A stretch of 64,000 nt of DNA from positions 40,889,526 to 40,953,525 of the forward strand of contig CM064523.1 of NCBI GenBank assembly GCA_032716605.1, given 5' to 3'. Source of the DNA: Paralithodes platypus (lineage: Eukaryota; Arthropoda; Malacostraca; Decapoda; Lithodidae). A program made the position numbers and the translations under genes. Shown here one piece after another: positions 11,494 to 23,217 of this stretch. The notes under the pieces are model-generated. The model made no database searches and had not been told where the DNA came from. It saw nothing but the letters and a program-made list of their open reading frames with translations. Within the stretch, counting starts at the first letter, position 1. The number at the start of each line of letters is the position of its first letter.

Positions 11494-13321
11494 TGTGACG
11501 TCTACCAGCGTTGGCAGAATCGCCTCTCGTTAGCCACCAGCGCTCGCCAGGGACATCGAAATGGACTACAGTTATCAGAGAATGTTGTTCTTTCTTTCCT
11601 AGTACTCGCATTGTCACAGACACTCCAGTGGTGGTCTTTATTTTCGTCTGTGACAACGGGAAGTATTTTATATCATTAATAGAATATAAGATGCATTGTG
11701 TAGAGTTAAGGAGAGAGAGAGAGAGGCGAGAGCGTGGTGGTAATATGTGCGTGTGTATGTATGTGCTGCCTCGCTCGGAGGACTTTTCCCGCGCGCGTGG
11801 GCTTTCCCTCGCCTTTGATTGGCTGGTGGATCCTGGCACATCCTAGGGGCCTGCTGCCTTGTGACGTCTCGGCCCGTGATTGGCCGACCATCACGCCCTT
11901 GCGGGCTCCTGTGTGACTAACCTCCTGCATGAGGGTCCCAAGGAGCTGCCCTCCTCAGGACAGGCTTGGCGCGCATGCTTCTAACATCCCTTTGAATACT
12001 CTCTCCCGATCACCCCCTTTACCACTGTCTCTCTCTCTGACCTTCTTCTTTTCCATTACTTCTCATCTTTATTCAATTACTTATCCCCTTGGGTTCTGCA
12101 TACGGTTTCCATAGCCGGCCCATTGTATTGCATGCGCCGTCCTCTGAGATATTTACATGTACTTAGAATAGGTTTGAGGGTTCTTAGTTAGTATAGGTTA
12201 AGAACTTTGTGTGTCTCCATTATTGATTTAGTGTTTCTGCTCATTTATTTAATGCTAGACTGGGATAAGGTTACTGTAGTCGTTGTCTCCGATGTGTGTA
12301 TGCTTTGTTTATACCTACACGACTTCGACCGGTCCTGTGGTAGCCTGGGTTGTCTTTTCGGCTGCGTCTTTTGCGAGTGCAGCATTGTGTTGACTGAGGG
12401 CTTTGGCCTGTTCCAGTTCCACACTTTGCTGCCTCTTTGCTTGTCTTTTGAGGGTCGCCAGGATAGAACCAGATACTTGTGATCTAGATCTATCAAGAGA
12501 GCACCCCAGTCAATTAACGTAACTTAAAGGATGCAGTCTTAAGGACATCGCTAGGCTACGAGCCTGTCTTGCTCAACCCCAGTTCCTTACCTAGAGTATC
12601 CCAGCTAGACATTATTAATTGAGTAGACACATGTTAGTATTTAATATAAGCTCTTTGATATGTACGCATTATTATTCACAGCATTTATTAGTCTAGGTTG
12701 TTGCTGAGCCGCACAACCATAGCAGACTGGTTCGTTGATGAGGAAGTACTTCTTTTAGTGTCGAGCATTACTACTTTTGCGCATTTATAGTATTCTCGTG
12801 TCAGTTAACATTATATGTCCTATCTTTTAGTGTATTCAGTCTACACGTGTGGTGTCCTGCCTCCTGCCTTTATATAGTTTAAGATACGAGCATCTTATGA
12901 GCATCAGACTTTCTTCAGAAGTTTCCAGGTCTATGCTGTAGGACTATACTTCACTTTCTTTCAGATAGGAGTGAAGAGTTTATTGTTGTTTAGAGTAACT
13001 GTATTGAAGCATCTTTTTATTGTATTAAATCTTGCAGTGATTTAGTTGATCTTTCCATAGCTTCCTTTTTATGCATTTTAACGTAACTTGCATCTTGTTT
13101 GTTATCAGGCTATGCCAGTGCGGGTTAGCCTGAAGTAGAGTACATTTATGCCCAGTTAAGGATACCCCGTTATCGCAGATTAACTCTAGAGGGTATAGGT
13201 GTTTTTGTTCGCCGGCATATAAGTTCGAGGGTTTGGATCTAGCGTACTGTTGTTGCATAGTGCCCTATTACTAGTCCAATCATTAAGTGCCCTTGTCTTA
13301 TTCGTAGCCCCGGTCGTAACA
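11494..13321 (+). repeat. 5' LTR of gypsy copy 1
   Basis: 1828 bp, TG...CA. It shares nearly all of its sequence with 20770-22558. It contains a short GA tract near 11706-11726 and a GC-rich segment at 11770-11960. The block at 12530-12620 (ATCGCTAGGCTACGAGCC) is recognisably related to the LTRs of the array, where it reads TTCGCTAGGCTACGAGCC. The frames in it (for example 11511-11846) are repeated in the 3' LTR simply because the LTRs are copies, and they show no protein family. Confidence 0.9.
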
Positions 13322-13323
13322 AA

Positions 13324-13336
13324 TGGCGGCCTTGCC
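13324..13336 (+). promoter_or_regulatory. Primer binding site of gypsy copy 1
   Basis: TGGCGGCCTTGCC starts two bases after the LTR end. The array copy has TGGCGACCTTGC at the same place. The TGG pairs with the CCA end of a tRNA. An arginine tRNA, as used by the 412/mdg1 group, is a plausible primer (inference; needs comparison with the tRNA set). Confidence 0.65.
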
Positions 13337-13553
13337 GAGTATCTTATCTTAGTCGTCATACCAAATGAACTAAGAAATAATTGCAGGATTTTTGGACATT
13401 TGTTTTTTGAGGAATATTTTGGACACATAATTTTTTTTTGGCAACGTATTATAGCACTTGAGTTGTCTTCGAGCATTTTTTGAGTGAATAGTGCTACATG
13501 AGAGTTTAGGTACTCCTTTTTTTTATAAACGTTGAGAATTTTCGGTGGACACT

Positions 13554-14278
13554 ATGTCGAAGGACGGATCAATGCACAGTGAAGACAGAGTACGGGAAGC
13601 AGACTCTGAGGTGCAGCAGCTGGGTTTGTTAGAAGGCATTAGAGTAGTAACTAGTGAGGAGGATGCAAGGAAGTTTCTGGAGATGCCTATTACTGTTGAC
13701 CGGGTGTCGGGGATTGATCGGTATGGTCTCCAGTGTTTGGCCATGGTCATGGGGCATGTGGGCACTAGCAGCACGACGAGAGGTGACCTGGTGGCCTGTG
13801 TGCTTGGTGGGGCTTCGGGTGGAGCGGGAGCTGGGGCGCTTCGGCCCAGCCCCCATTCCACTCGACTCCTACCATGGCGCCCCCTCGGGCTCCGGAGCCG
13901 GGTACGTTCCCGCAGGCCGATAGTCACTGGCAGCGTGGTTTGCACCTGGGTGGATCACTGGGTGGGTCTCCAATTGTTGCATCTCCTCCTCCTCAAGGTT
14001 TAACTCCAGATATGATCTTCCAGCTTGAGATGGCTAAGATGGCTAAGCAGCAGGAATACCAGATTGAGATGGCTAAGATTCAAGCTGAGGAGAGAAAGGC
14101 CATGTACTGTGCAGACATAGAGCTTGAGAAATCTCGGGTGGAGTCGACAGGGCAGCGTCTCGGTTCTGGGAATTGAGGTCTTGATCAGTCTTTATCGCAC
14201 CTTATTAAGTTAGTCCCTGCATTTGACGAGTCGGGTGTCACCGAATTTTTCCTGTGTTTTGAGAAGAAGTGCCGTTAG
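13554..14278 (+). pseudogene. gag N-terminal part of gypsy copy 1 (frameshifted)
   Basis: The start at ATG 13554 (MSKDG) is supported by the array copy, where ATG 54756 is preceded by the same GTGGAC block and also continues MS. Both proteins then carry a VTSEEDAR motif, a DVCGL/DRYGLQ-like block, and later a charged helix (PDMIFQLEMAKMAKQQ here). A frameshift near 13830-13880 moves the frame to the one that reads through the helical region. The frame ends at TAG 14276-14278 after FEKKCR, at exactly the position of the in-frame TAG in the array copy. Gag forms the cytoplasmic particle in which reverse transcription occurs. Confidence 0.7.
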
Positions 14279-17014
14279 CACCAATGGCCCGAGGTTAAGT
14301 GGGCAGCCCTTGTTTCTTCTAGATTGGTTGGCAAAGGACTCAAGGCATATGATGCATTGCCCTTGGAGTCTTGCATCGATTATGAGGTATTGAAGGAAGC
14401 TGTTCTGCGGGCGTACGAGTTATAACCGGAGACATATAGGTTGAAGTTTCGGGGTGTTACGAAGGGTCGTGAGTGCACTTTTCTAGAACATGCCCGGGAA
14501 CTGTCTGATGCATTGAGAAATTAGCTGAGGTCAGAGAAGGTGACGACGTTCGAGGAGCTTGAGCAGTTAGTCCTTCTAGAGCAATTTTTCAAATGCACAG
14601 GCGGTGACCTGACTTTGAACCACAAAGAGAAACAGCCTAAAACTCTACAAAAGGCGGCTGAGTTGGCTAACCTGAGAATGTCGCTGATTCGTGGGTGCGG
14701 GTCTGCACAACGGACCGATGCAGTTAACAAGGGCCACAACACTCCACCCCCCCGAGTCAGTGATACAACCTTTAATAACGAAAGTAAGATCAATGATACT
14801 AATTTTGATCACAAACCTAAAACCATCCCGTTTAAGAAAGGTCAGGGCCCTTCCCCATCTAAGGGGAAGTCCAAGGGTGAAGTAGAGTGTTTTAAGTGTC
14901 ATAACAAGGGGCATTTTGCACGTTCCTGCCCTAGTAACCAACCTACTGCAGTCGTGTCTTTGGGTAGCAACATTGGGGTGTCTCTGAGGTCTTCTGCATT
15001 TACCCGGGGTGATATGTCAGATGCGGGGGCACAGCCAGTGAAGGAGTGTCCGGAAGGCTCGAAACCTGTCCGCGATGCTTTTTGCGACCATAGAGGGCGT
15101 GGCTGCGTGAGTTGGGCTGGTTGCAAGCATGGGTTGGAGTTGTTGTGTGATACAGGTGCATCCCAGACTCTGATGAAAAACTTTACACGCCAACCTATGA
15201 ACGCGGCACGGGTGGTTGTGGTGCAGGGTATTAATGCTACAAGGTCATACCCATTGGTTCGAGTGGAGCTGGAGGTTGATGGTGTGACACGAGAGTTGGA
15301 TGTTGGAATCGTGGAGAAACTGCCAGTAGAGTGCGTCGACCTTCTTCTCGGCAACGACTTTGCGGTACCTGCTTCTGAGGTTCCGCCCTTAGTCGGTGCC
15401 GAGAGGGCGGCCGACGTGAGTAGGGAGGGGCAGGAGTTGGTCGAGAGGTGTCAATCACAGCAGAGGGCGTGTGTTGTCACCCGATCTCGTGCATCTAAGG
15501 TGTCACAGCCTATTCCTCAGTCTCTAGACCAGCGGAGGAACGGTCGGAAGGAGAAAGCTAAAGTTGGGAGTAGTTTTGTGAGTTTTGACCCAGCGGCTCT
15601 TCTTAGCGACTTAGTACTTGACCCAGAGGTGAGCTCCGGAGTGGCCCCAGAACCTGTCACCCATAGTAACATGGTTGGGCATGATGGCACTCCGCGACAG
15701 AGTAGTTCCCAGGTGGAGGAGAGTTGTGGGAACGGGGCTATTGAACACGAGGACGGGGAAACATGTCATGTGAACCTATTGAAGGAGTTTGTGAGGCAAC
15801 CACCTGAGCAGCCTACTGTCCCTGCGTTGGTCTGCAGCGGCCAAGGTGGAGAAGGAGAGGGGGGCAGTGGGGCACAGGTGGAGGAGAGTTGGGATTGTCA
15901 TGTCTCGGCGGAGCAGTGGGCGGGAGACACGAGTCTGGTGGCTGTGGAAGCGCTAGAGCACCTGCCTGAGCAGCAGTGTGCAGCGCTCCAGCACCGGCTC
16001 GGTTCATACCCCACTGGTTGTGCCGAGCACCCAGGCCTCACAACTCATGCGGTGCACGATGTTCTGCTGGCAGGTCACTTGAGTGTGAGTAGACCGTTGG
16101 CCTCGTTGTTTCGGTGGTTCAAGGTGGGCGACGAGGCTTTGGCATGGTTGTCAGGTCAGGGTCGACCCATGGCTGCCAAGGCTGGTGGTCAGAATGAGGA
16201 CATTGAGCAGATTGGTGAGGTGGGCTGTGGAGTGCATGTGCCCGGTCGTCGCATAGCCTCCCAATGCTGCTCTAGTCGAATGCAACAGCCCTACCATAGA
16301 CCGACTGTATCTGGCCATGTCGCTGAAAGCGGTGATGCTGCGCAGGCAGATATAGTCGCAAGGAATGCGGGGGTGCGCATGTATGGTATCGGCGGGGAAG
16401 CCTTAGCAATTATGAACTATGGGAGTGACTGCACAGGTGGTACTGATTGTCCCTCTCATGACCTGGCTGTTCTAGGAACGAAGGTGGAGAAGGAGGGAGA
16501 CTATAGTTTAGAAGCTGCGGTCTCGGCTGGGTTGTGGGAGGGTACTAGGCATGTTGTTCTTCGAGATAAGTTGCAACCTTTTGTTCCTGAGCGCCAAGAG
16601 ATGTTGTTTACTAGGCTGTGGCAGTACATCCACATGTTTGTTGCTTCTCCAGGCCTGATGTACGGGGTAGAATCCGACATGGAGGCTGGAGACAGTGCAT
16701 GGCTCAAGTTAGTTCCCTACCGTATAAATCCTGCTCAACAGTCTGTCGTGAAAGCAGAGCTAGACTACATTTGGAAAAAGAGTCTGAGGGATAAGGGATA
16801 TCGTGAGTGGTTGTTGCCAGTGAGTTTGCAACCTGAGTTGAGTGGCAAGATCCGTGTGTATGGTGATTGCAAGAGTGTGGAAGCATTATCCCTGACAGAC
16901 ACCTATCCATTACCCAAGGGTCTGAGGGATAAGGGATATCGTGAGTGGTCGTTGCCAGTGAGTTTGCAACCTGAGTTGAGTGGCAAGATCCGTGTGTATG
17001 GTGATTGCCAGAGT
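14279..17014 (+). pseudogene. gag C-terminus, zinc knuckle, protease and partial pol of gypsy copy 1
   Basis: Homology to the array copy continues past TAG 14276: HQWPEVKWAALVSSRL, then AVLRAYEL, with extra stops near 14422 (TAA) and 14522 (TAG). From 14525 the frame stays open to 17014 and beyond. It contains the CCHC knuckle CFKCHNKGHFARSC (about 14890-14930) and the protease signature LCDTGASQTL (about 15145-15175). The integrase found after the protease in the array copy is missing: the frame passes from AIEHEDGE directly to CHVNLLKEF (about 15745-15790), the segment that follows integrase in the intact copy. A stretch from 16050 to 16680 has only faint relation to integrase (LAGHLSVSR). 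A short RT start follows (PYRINP to LSGKIRVYGDC). The deletion respects the frame, so a long ORF remains although the enzyme set is incomplete. Confidence 0.75.
16782..17006 (+). repeat. 138 bp in-frame tandem duplication in RT, copy B interrupted by RTE
   Basis: The segment beginning GTCTGAGGGATAAGGGATA at 16782 recurs at 16920, a period of 138 bp (46 codons). The second unit runs to 17014, where the RTE-like element begins, and resumes at 20056. The RTE target duplication (GCCAGAGT) carries a base specific to unit B, so the duplication came first. Confidence 0.8.
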
Positions 17015-17026
17015 CTATCTATCTAT

Positions 17027-19042
17027 CTATTGCCTGACGCCGTGATCCCCGAAGGGGTGGCCACGAACGAACCGCCCCCATGCACCTCTGTCCCCAGTCA
17101 GTCGACGCCCCTCCCCCCAACCAGCACCGCCTTCGTTCATGTAGTTCCTCACTCCATCCTTCCACCTCATATTCGGTCTACCTCTCCCCCTCTGTCCCTC
17201 CACCTCGCTCTCGTACACCCTCTTAGTCATTCTCTCGCTTTCCATACGTTCCATATGGCCGAACCATCTCAAGTTGTTCCTTTTCACACTTTCCAGCACA
17301 TCTACCTCCACACCACACCTCCTTCTTACTTCCTCATTAGTCTGTCTATCCCTCCATGTAACTCCGCACGCACTCCTTAAGTAATTCATTTCCACTGCTC
17401 TCACTCTTGGTCTGAGTCTCTCAACCAACGTCCATGCTTCGCTTCCGTAAGTCAGTGTCGGGATTACCACACTGTCATGCAAGGACTTCTTCACTTCCAT
17501 ACTGACCACCCTATTTCTTGTTACTGCTTTTAGCGTTCCTACAACCCTCTTCCCCTGTTGTACCCTCTCCCGCACCTCTTCATCCATAGTCCCATCTTTA
17601 CTCAACACACTGCCCAGATACTTAAAAGAGTTGACGATCTCCATAGCCTGACCGTTCAGCTTCACCTCACACTCTGTGACTTCACCCCTTTCGAAGACCA
17701 TAACCTTGCTCTTCCCCGTATTTACCTTCAAATTCCGTTTTTCGCACACTGTTCCAAACTCATTTACCAGACCCTGCAACTCCCATTCATTATCACTCAT
17801 CAGAACTGTATCATCCGCAAACAGCAGTGTAGGTAGCTTCCACTCAATTCCCTCCCTTTTCAGCGATACACCAACATCCACTGCTCTTGATAGTATTTCT
17901 TTCATAACTCCATCCATATATACAGTAAACAACCACGGGTACATCACACACCCCTGTTTCAAACCAACATTCAGGTCAAAGAACTCGCTCTGCTCACTCT
18001 CCACACGTACTGCCGCCTTTGCACCCTCATACATGCTCTTCACTGCTTTCAGCAACTTGCCCTCTACTCCGTATATTCTAAGTACTTTCCACAAACCTTC
18101 TCTATCCACTCTGTCATAGGCCTTCTCCAAGTCCATAAAGGCAACATACACCTTTTGTTTCTTCTCCAGATACTTCTCCACAACACAATTCAGGGTAAAA
18201 ATCTGATCTACACATCCTCTTCCCTTCCTAAAACCTCCCTGCTCGTCGCCTATCCATTTCTCCGTTCTCACTCTTACTCTCTCAATCACTACCCTACTGT
18301 ATACCTTCCCTACTACGCTTAGAAGACATATTCCTCGGTGGTTACCACACACACCTCTTTCCCCTTTGCCCTTATATAGGGGGACTATTATGCCAGTCTT
18401 TCAGTCATCGGGTGCACTCCCCTTCTCCCATGCTAGTTTGCACATTTTCCATACCCATTCTATCACTATCTCACCACCATACCTCAACATTTCCCCACAC
18501 ACTCCCTCTGTTCCTGGTGCTTTCCCCAACTTCACTCTTTTCATGGCTTCCCACACTTCTGACCTCCTGATCCCCACCTCCTCCTCCACTACTTCTCTTC
18601 TTCTCCCTCCCATACCATATCCAGCTATGTTTGGCTCTTCATTCCTTTCATTTAGCAACTCACTGAAGTACTCCCTCCATCTTTCGACTCTCTCTTGCTT
18701 CTCGGCTAGCATTCTCCCATTCTTATCTTTCACACCCTTACTGTTTCCCTTGCTACCTTCCCTAACTTTCTTGACTTCTTTCCAGAACAGTTTCTTACTC
18801 TCCCTCATTTTACACTCAGATTCCTTCCAAATCTCTTCTCTTCTCTTTCTTTCCTTCACTACTCTCTTCACCACCCTCTTACTCTCCACGTACCTCGCTC
18901 GTTTCTGTCTCTCGGAATCTTCATTCCCTCTACTACCCAACCACTCTCTATATGCTTTCTTCTTTTCTTCCACAGCTATTCTTACCTCTTCTGTCCACCA
19001 TGCTGTACCTTTCACTCCCTCCCTTTTCTCCTCACTCCACAC
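17027..19042 (-). pseudogene. RTE-like reverse transcriptase and C-terminal region
   Basis: On the minus strand the frame from 19042 ends in a TGA near 18398 and resumes in the same frame to 17027. It is therefore one polymerase with a single in-frame stop, probably from TGG. Visible blocks are KLGKAPGTEGVCGEML (about 18510-18540), GNHRGICLLSVVGKVYSRV, QGGFRKGRGCVDQIF, VAFMDLEKAYDRVDR (about 18110-18150), GLKQGCVMYPWLFTVYMDGV, and the catalytic FADDTVLM near 17800-17820. C-terminal blocks include LTYGSEAWTL and RWFGHMERM, ending in a Gly/Arg-rich tail (GHPFGDHGVRQ). These are characteristic of RTE-type polymerases that copy element RNA at a nicked target. The middle of the copy is well preserved. 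Confidence 0.85.
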
Positions 19043-19072
19043 ACCTCCTCACATGCTGCACAGATCTCATCC

Positions 19073-20009
19073 TTAAACACCTTGCTCATCTCCTCTTCCT
19101 CCATAACTTCCAGGTCGAACCCACCTAGTCGTCTTTCCACTGCTCTCCTGTACTCCTCCATGACTTCCTCCTCCTGCAACCTCTCCACCCTCCTCACCAT
19201 TCCACCCTCCTCTCGCCTCCCTCCCGCTCTCACCCCACTTCTTTTGTATCCTAACCTTAGCTACCACTACATAATGATCAGACAGACCCCTATACACCCT
19301 AGCATCCATCACAGATTTCTTCATTCGTTCATCCACACATACATAATCAATCAATGACTTTCGTTCCACCACTGTCTTATCCTTCATCGTCAACATCCGT
19401 TTCCACGTGTACCTGTGGATCATTCTGTGTCGGAAGAAGGTGTTGGCTATCCACAGCCTCCTCCCCACACATACGTCCACAAGTGCACTACCATTCCCAT
19501 TCACCTCTGATGGTACCCCCCACCCTCCCACCACTCCCTCAACTTTCCTATCACCCACCTTACCATTCATATCCCCAATCAGAAATATTCTTTCGTTCTT
19601 GTCAAACTTCTCCAAGCACGCCTCCACATTCATCCAGAACTCCTTTCTTTCTTTCAAGTATATCCTCTGTCGGGGCATACACGCATACAATCACCCACGT
19701 TTGTATTCCTACTTTCATTCTCACCCACACAATCCTTGAACCCACAGACCCATACTCTCTTACACATTCCTTCCATTTGCTACTTACAAACAAACATGCA
19801 CCTTCTCTCGCTGTTCCTTCACTCACTCCAGCACACACACCCATTCCACACTCCCACTCTCTCACATCTGAACCTTTCCATTTGGTCTCTGTCATTCCAC
19901 ATACATCCAGCCTGGCATTCACTAACAATTCCAGAACCTCTCTCTCTTTTGTGCCATCATTCATGCCACTAACATTCCACGTAGCCATTCTCAGAATGTC
20001 CGAAGGCAT
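19073..20009 (-). pseudogene. RTE-like AP-type endonuclease (frameshifted)
   Basis: The start at 20009 reads MPSDILRMATWNVSGMN, with the conserved asparagine of an exonuclease/endonuclease/phosphatase fold. ETKWKG (catalytic glutamate) follows near 19880, and VIVCVYAPT near 19680. The frame shifts near 19650-19690 and continues with FLIGDMNGKVGD (about 19555-19590), RMIHRYTW, and SDHYVVVAKV near 19260 (terminal SDH motif). At least two further shifts occur between 19073 and 19233. The enzyme would nick target DNA for target-primed reverse transcription; this copy is broken. Confidence 0.8.
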
Positions 20010-20055
20010 GTCCTTAGTCGGTCGTGGTTCGTCAACGTTGGTTCCTTCCGCATCC

Positions 20056-20437
20056 GCCAGAGTGTGGAAGCATTATCCCTGACAGACGCCTATCCATTAC
20101 CCAGAGTTGACGACACCATACACCGCTTCGGGGCTGCCTTGCTCATCAGGAAGGTAGAACTAGTGAAACGTTATTGGCAGGCCCCGTTGCCGGAGAGAAC
20201 GAAGAGAAGTGCCAGTCTTGTGATGAACTGGGCAGTTTATCAGTGTCAGGTATTGTCTTGCTGCCGGAACACAAGTTGGATGTGTGGCATGTTAAGGGCA
20301 CTGATAATGTTTTGGCTGATTGTGTGTCACGGGAGGGTATGTTTGCAGGAGAACCCTCGCCGTACAGTCGGTGTGTGTTGAGAGTGGAGAAAAATCAGGC
20401 TTGCCCCTGTAGAGCAGCCGTCAAAAACAACATTAAA
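20056..20437 (+). pseudogene. RT/RNase H remnant of gypsy copy 1 after the RTE insertion
   Basis: The RT resumes with VEALSLTDAYPLPRVDDTI and a diverged KVELVKRYWQAPL block (about 20060-20190), matching the intact copy's PYPLPRVDDSV and KVDLVKGYWQVPL. After about 20200 it jumps to the RNase H end, LDVWHVKGTDNVLADCVSR (about 20275-20330), matching HIAGCDNVIADCLSR. Most of the palm including YLDD and the RNase H core are deleted, so this copy cannot supply its own polymerase. Confidence 0.75.
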
Positions 20438-20769
20438 ATTAAATAAAAAACAATCACATAAAAACTCTTTCTTTTGATAGTTAATTGTAATTTGCCAATG
20501 TTATAGCTAAAGTCCTAAGTTGAACCTGTCTTTCACTTAGTAGGCTGGGCTCTGTGAAGCTCGCTCAGGGAGCATAGCAGGCTAAAATTATACTATTGTG
20601 TTTGGGAGGGGTTATAAGATTTTCTTTATGCTAATATGCTGTTTTTATTTATGATTGAGCTTTGCATTTCATTTCTGGTGGAGTGGCTGGGTGTGGCGGT
20701 CTTGTCGGCATTCTGCCTTGTCAGATATGGTGCTCGCCTAATGTTGAGCGTCCCATATCTTGGACGGAT
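20438..20769 (+). other. 3' untranslated region and decayed polypurine tract of gypsy copy 1
   Basis: Non-coding DNA between the end of pol and the 3' LTR. The last bases before the LTR (ATATCTTGGACGGAT) line up with AAATCTTGGGGGAGG in the array copy, so the polypurine tract has decayed by a few substitutions. Confidence 0.6.
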
Positions 20770-22558
20770 TGTGACGTCTACCAGTGTTGGCAGAATCGCC
20801 TCTCGTTAGCCACCAGCGCTCGCCAGGGACATCGAAATGGGCTACAGTTATCAGAGAATGTTGTTCTTTCTTTCCTAGTACTCGCATTGTCACAGATAGT
20901 CCAGTGGTGGTCTTTATTTTCGTCTGTGACAACGGGAAGTATTTTATATCATTAATAGAATATAAGATGCATTGTGTAGAGTTAAGGAGAGAGAGAGAGA
21001 GAGGCGAGAGCGTGGTGGTAATATGTGCGTGTGTATGTATGTGCTGCCTCGCTCGGAGGAGTTTTCCCGCGCGCGTGGGCTTTCCCTCGCCTTTGATTGG
21101 CTGGTGGATCCTGGCACATCCTAGGGGCCTGCTGCCTTGTGACGTCTCGGCCCGTGATTGGCCGACCATCGCGCCCTTGCGGGCTCTTGTGTGACTAACC
21201 TCCTGCATGAGGGTCCCAAGGAGCTGCCCTCCTCAGGACAGGCTTGGCGCGCATGCTTCTAACATCCCTTTGAATACTCTCTCCCGATCACCCCCTTTAC
21301 CACTGTCTCTCTCTCTGACCTTCTTCTTTTCCATTACTTCTCATCTTTATTCAATTACTTATCCCCTTGGGTTCTGCATACGGTTTCCATAGCCGGCCCA
21401 TTGTATTGTATGCGCCGTCCTCTGAGATATTTACATGTACTTAGAATAGGTTTGAGGGTTCTTAGTATAGGTTAAGAACTTTGTGTGTCTCCATTATTGA
21501 TTTAGTGTTTCTGCTCTTTTATTTAATGCTAGACTGGGATAAGGTTACTGTAGTCGTTGTCTCCGATGTGTGTATGGTTTGTTTATACCTACACGACTTC
21601 GACCGGTCCTGTGGTAGGCTGGGTTGTCTTTTCGGCTGCGTCTTTTGCGAGTGCAGCATTGTGTTGACTGAGTGCTTTGGCCTGTTCCAGTTCCACACTT
21701 TGCTGCCTCTTTGCTTGTCTTTTGAGGGTCGCCAGGATAGAACCAGATACTTGTGATCTGGATCTATCAAGAGAGCACCCAAGTCAATTAACGTAACTTA
21801 AAGGATGCAGTCTTAAGGACATCGCTAGGCTACGAGCCTGTCTTGCTCAACCCCAGTTCCTTACCTAGAGTATCCCAGCTAGACATTATTAATTGAGTAG
21901 ACACTTGTTAGTATTTTAACTCTTTGATATGTATACATTATTCACATTTATTAGTCTAGGTTGTTGCTGAGCCGCACAACCATAGCAGACTGTTTTGATG
22001 AGGAAGTACTTTTAGTGTCGAGCATTACTACCGTTGCGCATTTATAGTATCTCGGTTCAGTTATACATATCTTTTAGTGTATTCAGTCTACACGTGTGGT
22101 GTCCTGCCTCCTGCCTTTATATAGTTTAAGATACGAGCATCTTATTAGCATCAGACTTTCTTCAGAAGTTTCCAGATCTATGCTGTAGGACTATACTTCA
22201 CTTTCTTTCAGATAGGAGTGAAGAGTTTATTGTTGTTTAGAGTAACTGTATTGAAGCATCTTTTTATTGTATTAAATCTTGCAGTGATTTAGTTGATCTT
22301 CCTTTTTATGCATTTTAACGTAACTTGCATCTTGTTTGTTATCAGGCTATACCAGTGCGGGTTAGCCTGAAGTAGAGTACATTTATGCCCAGTTAAGGAT
22401 ACCCCGTTATCGCAGATTAACTCTGGAGGGTATAGGTGTTTTTGTTCGCCGGCATATAAGTTCGAGGGTTTGGATCTAGCGTACCGTTGTTGCATAGTGC
22501 CCTATTGCTAGTCCAATCATTAAGTGCTCTTGTTTTATTCGTAGCCCCGGGCGTAACA
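20770..22558 (+). repeat. 3' LTR of gypsy copy 1
   Basis: 1789 bp. It is nearly colinear with 11494-13321, with several small deletions (for example around 21920-22060 and 22296) and scattered substitutions. It begins TGTGACG, ends CGTAACA, and is followed by the target duplication GTAA. Confidence 0.9.
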
Positions 22559-22562
22559 GTAA

Positions 22563-23160
22563 ACATAGTGTTATGGGGTCATAATAAATTGTTATATAAC
22601 CGTTAGATTACCATGTGAATTAACAACTACTTAGTTAGCTTTACTTCCTTATTCATAAGCTCACAGAGTAAATATTTATTCATTAGAGTAACTGTACTAT
22701 GGTTGTCATTTTAAAACTGTAAATTATATCTACCGTAATGTAGCATGAATGAATATATTTGTTCATGATAGATACCACCAGAGCATGTCTAGGAATATGT
22801 TAAGGTGATTCAAATTGGATATGTAATTTATAAAGTATTGTGGAAGAATGTATGAAAACATAGAAATGCCGTAGCAGTTACATTATTATTTCAACCAGTG
22901 TAATGTAAGAGTATTAGATTAGATGATAACAGGAGACAGATTTAACTTTAATAATGAGGATAATAATATTTAGTTTCCAAACTAAATTATTATACAACTT
23001 TACATTACGAGTTCAGTGTATCTGATGTACTATACTGTATGTACTAACAATATAACCAAATTAAATTATAGTTATTCAGTATATTTGTCAGCCATTTGTA
23101 CAGTTTATATTACACACTCATGATTGTAAGTTAGAACTACGGATGTTCAATATTTATATA
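22563..23160. other. AT-rich DNA, nothing recognised
   Basis: Very AT-rich sequence without open frames or terminal repeats that I can identify. Confidence 0.5.
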
Positions 23161-23161
23161 T

Positions 23162-23217
23162 GTGCCATCTATCCATCTATCTATCTACTTATCTATCTAT
23201 CTGTCTATCTATCTATA

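Larger units (their letters stand above)
17015..20055 (-). mobile_element. Full-length RTE-like non-LTR retrotransposon inserted in gypsy copy 1
   Basis: 3041 bp between direct copies of GCCAGAGT (17007-17014 and 20056-20063), read on the minus strand. The 3' tail is a short (TAGA)n repeat (17015-17030 on the plus strand as TCTA units), as is usual for the RTE clade, rather than poly-A. The 5' leader is only about 46 bp before the ATG at 20009. Related, 5'-truncated copies are at 57222-58516 and 62842-64000. Confidence 0.85.
11490..22562 (+). mobile_element. Long-LTR Ty3/gypsy element, copy 1, with GTAA target duplication
   Basis: Two long direct repeats (11494-13321 and 20770-22558) begin TGTGACGTCTACCAG and end CGTAACA, flanked outside by GTAA at 11490-11493 and 22559-22562. 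The internal part holds gag, zinc knuckle and protease. The integrase is largely lost, and the RT/RNase H region is partial. An RTE-like element is inserted at 17015-20055. The family is the same as the array at 36344-56828, judged by the LTR ends, primer site and protein, but the two are clearly diverged. The 3' LTR differs from the 5' LTR by several substitutions and small deletions, so the insertion is not recent. Confidence 0.9.

Noticed and set aside
11511..11846. Open frames inside the gypsy LTRs that recur in both LTRs (for example 11511-11846 and 20784-21194)
   Set aside because: They recur because LTRs are copies. They show no protein family and overlap frames on the other strand, as expected of GC-rich LTR sequence.
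17558..18119. Plus-strand frames across the RTE-like elements (17558-18119, 18366-20082, 57753-58756)
   Set aside because: Shadows of the minus-strand RTE polymerase and endonuclease, which carry the clear motifs.
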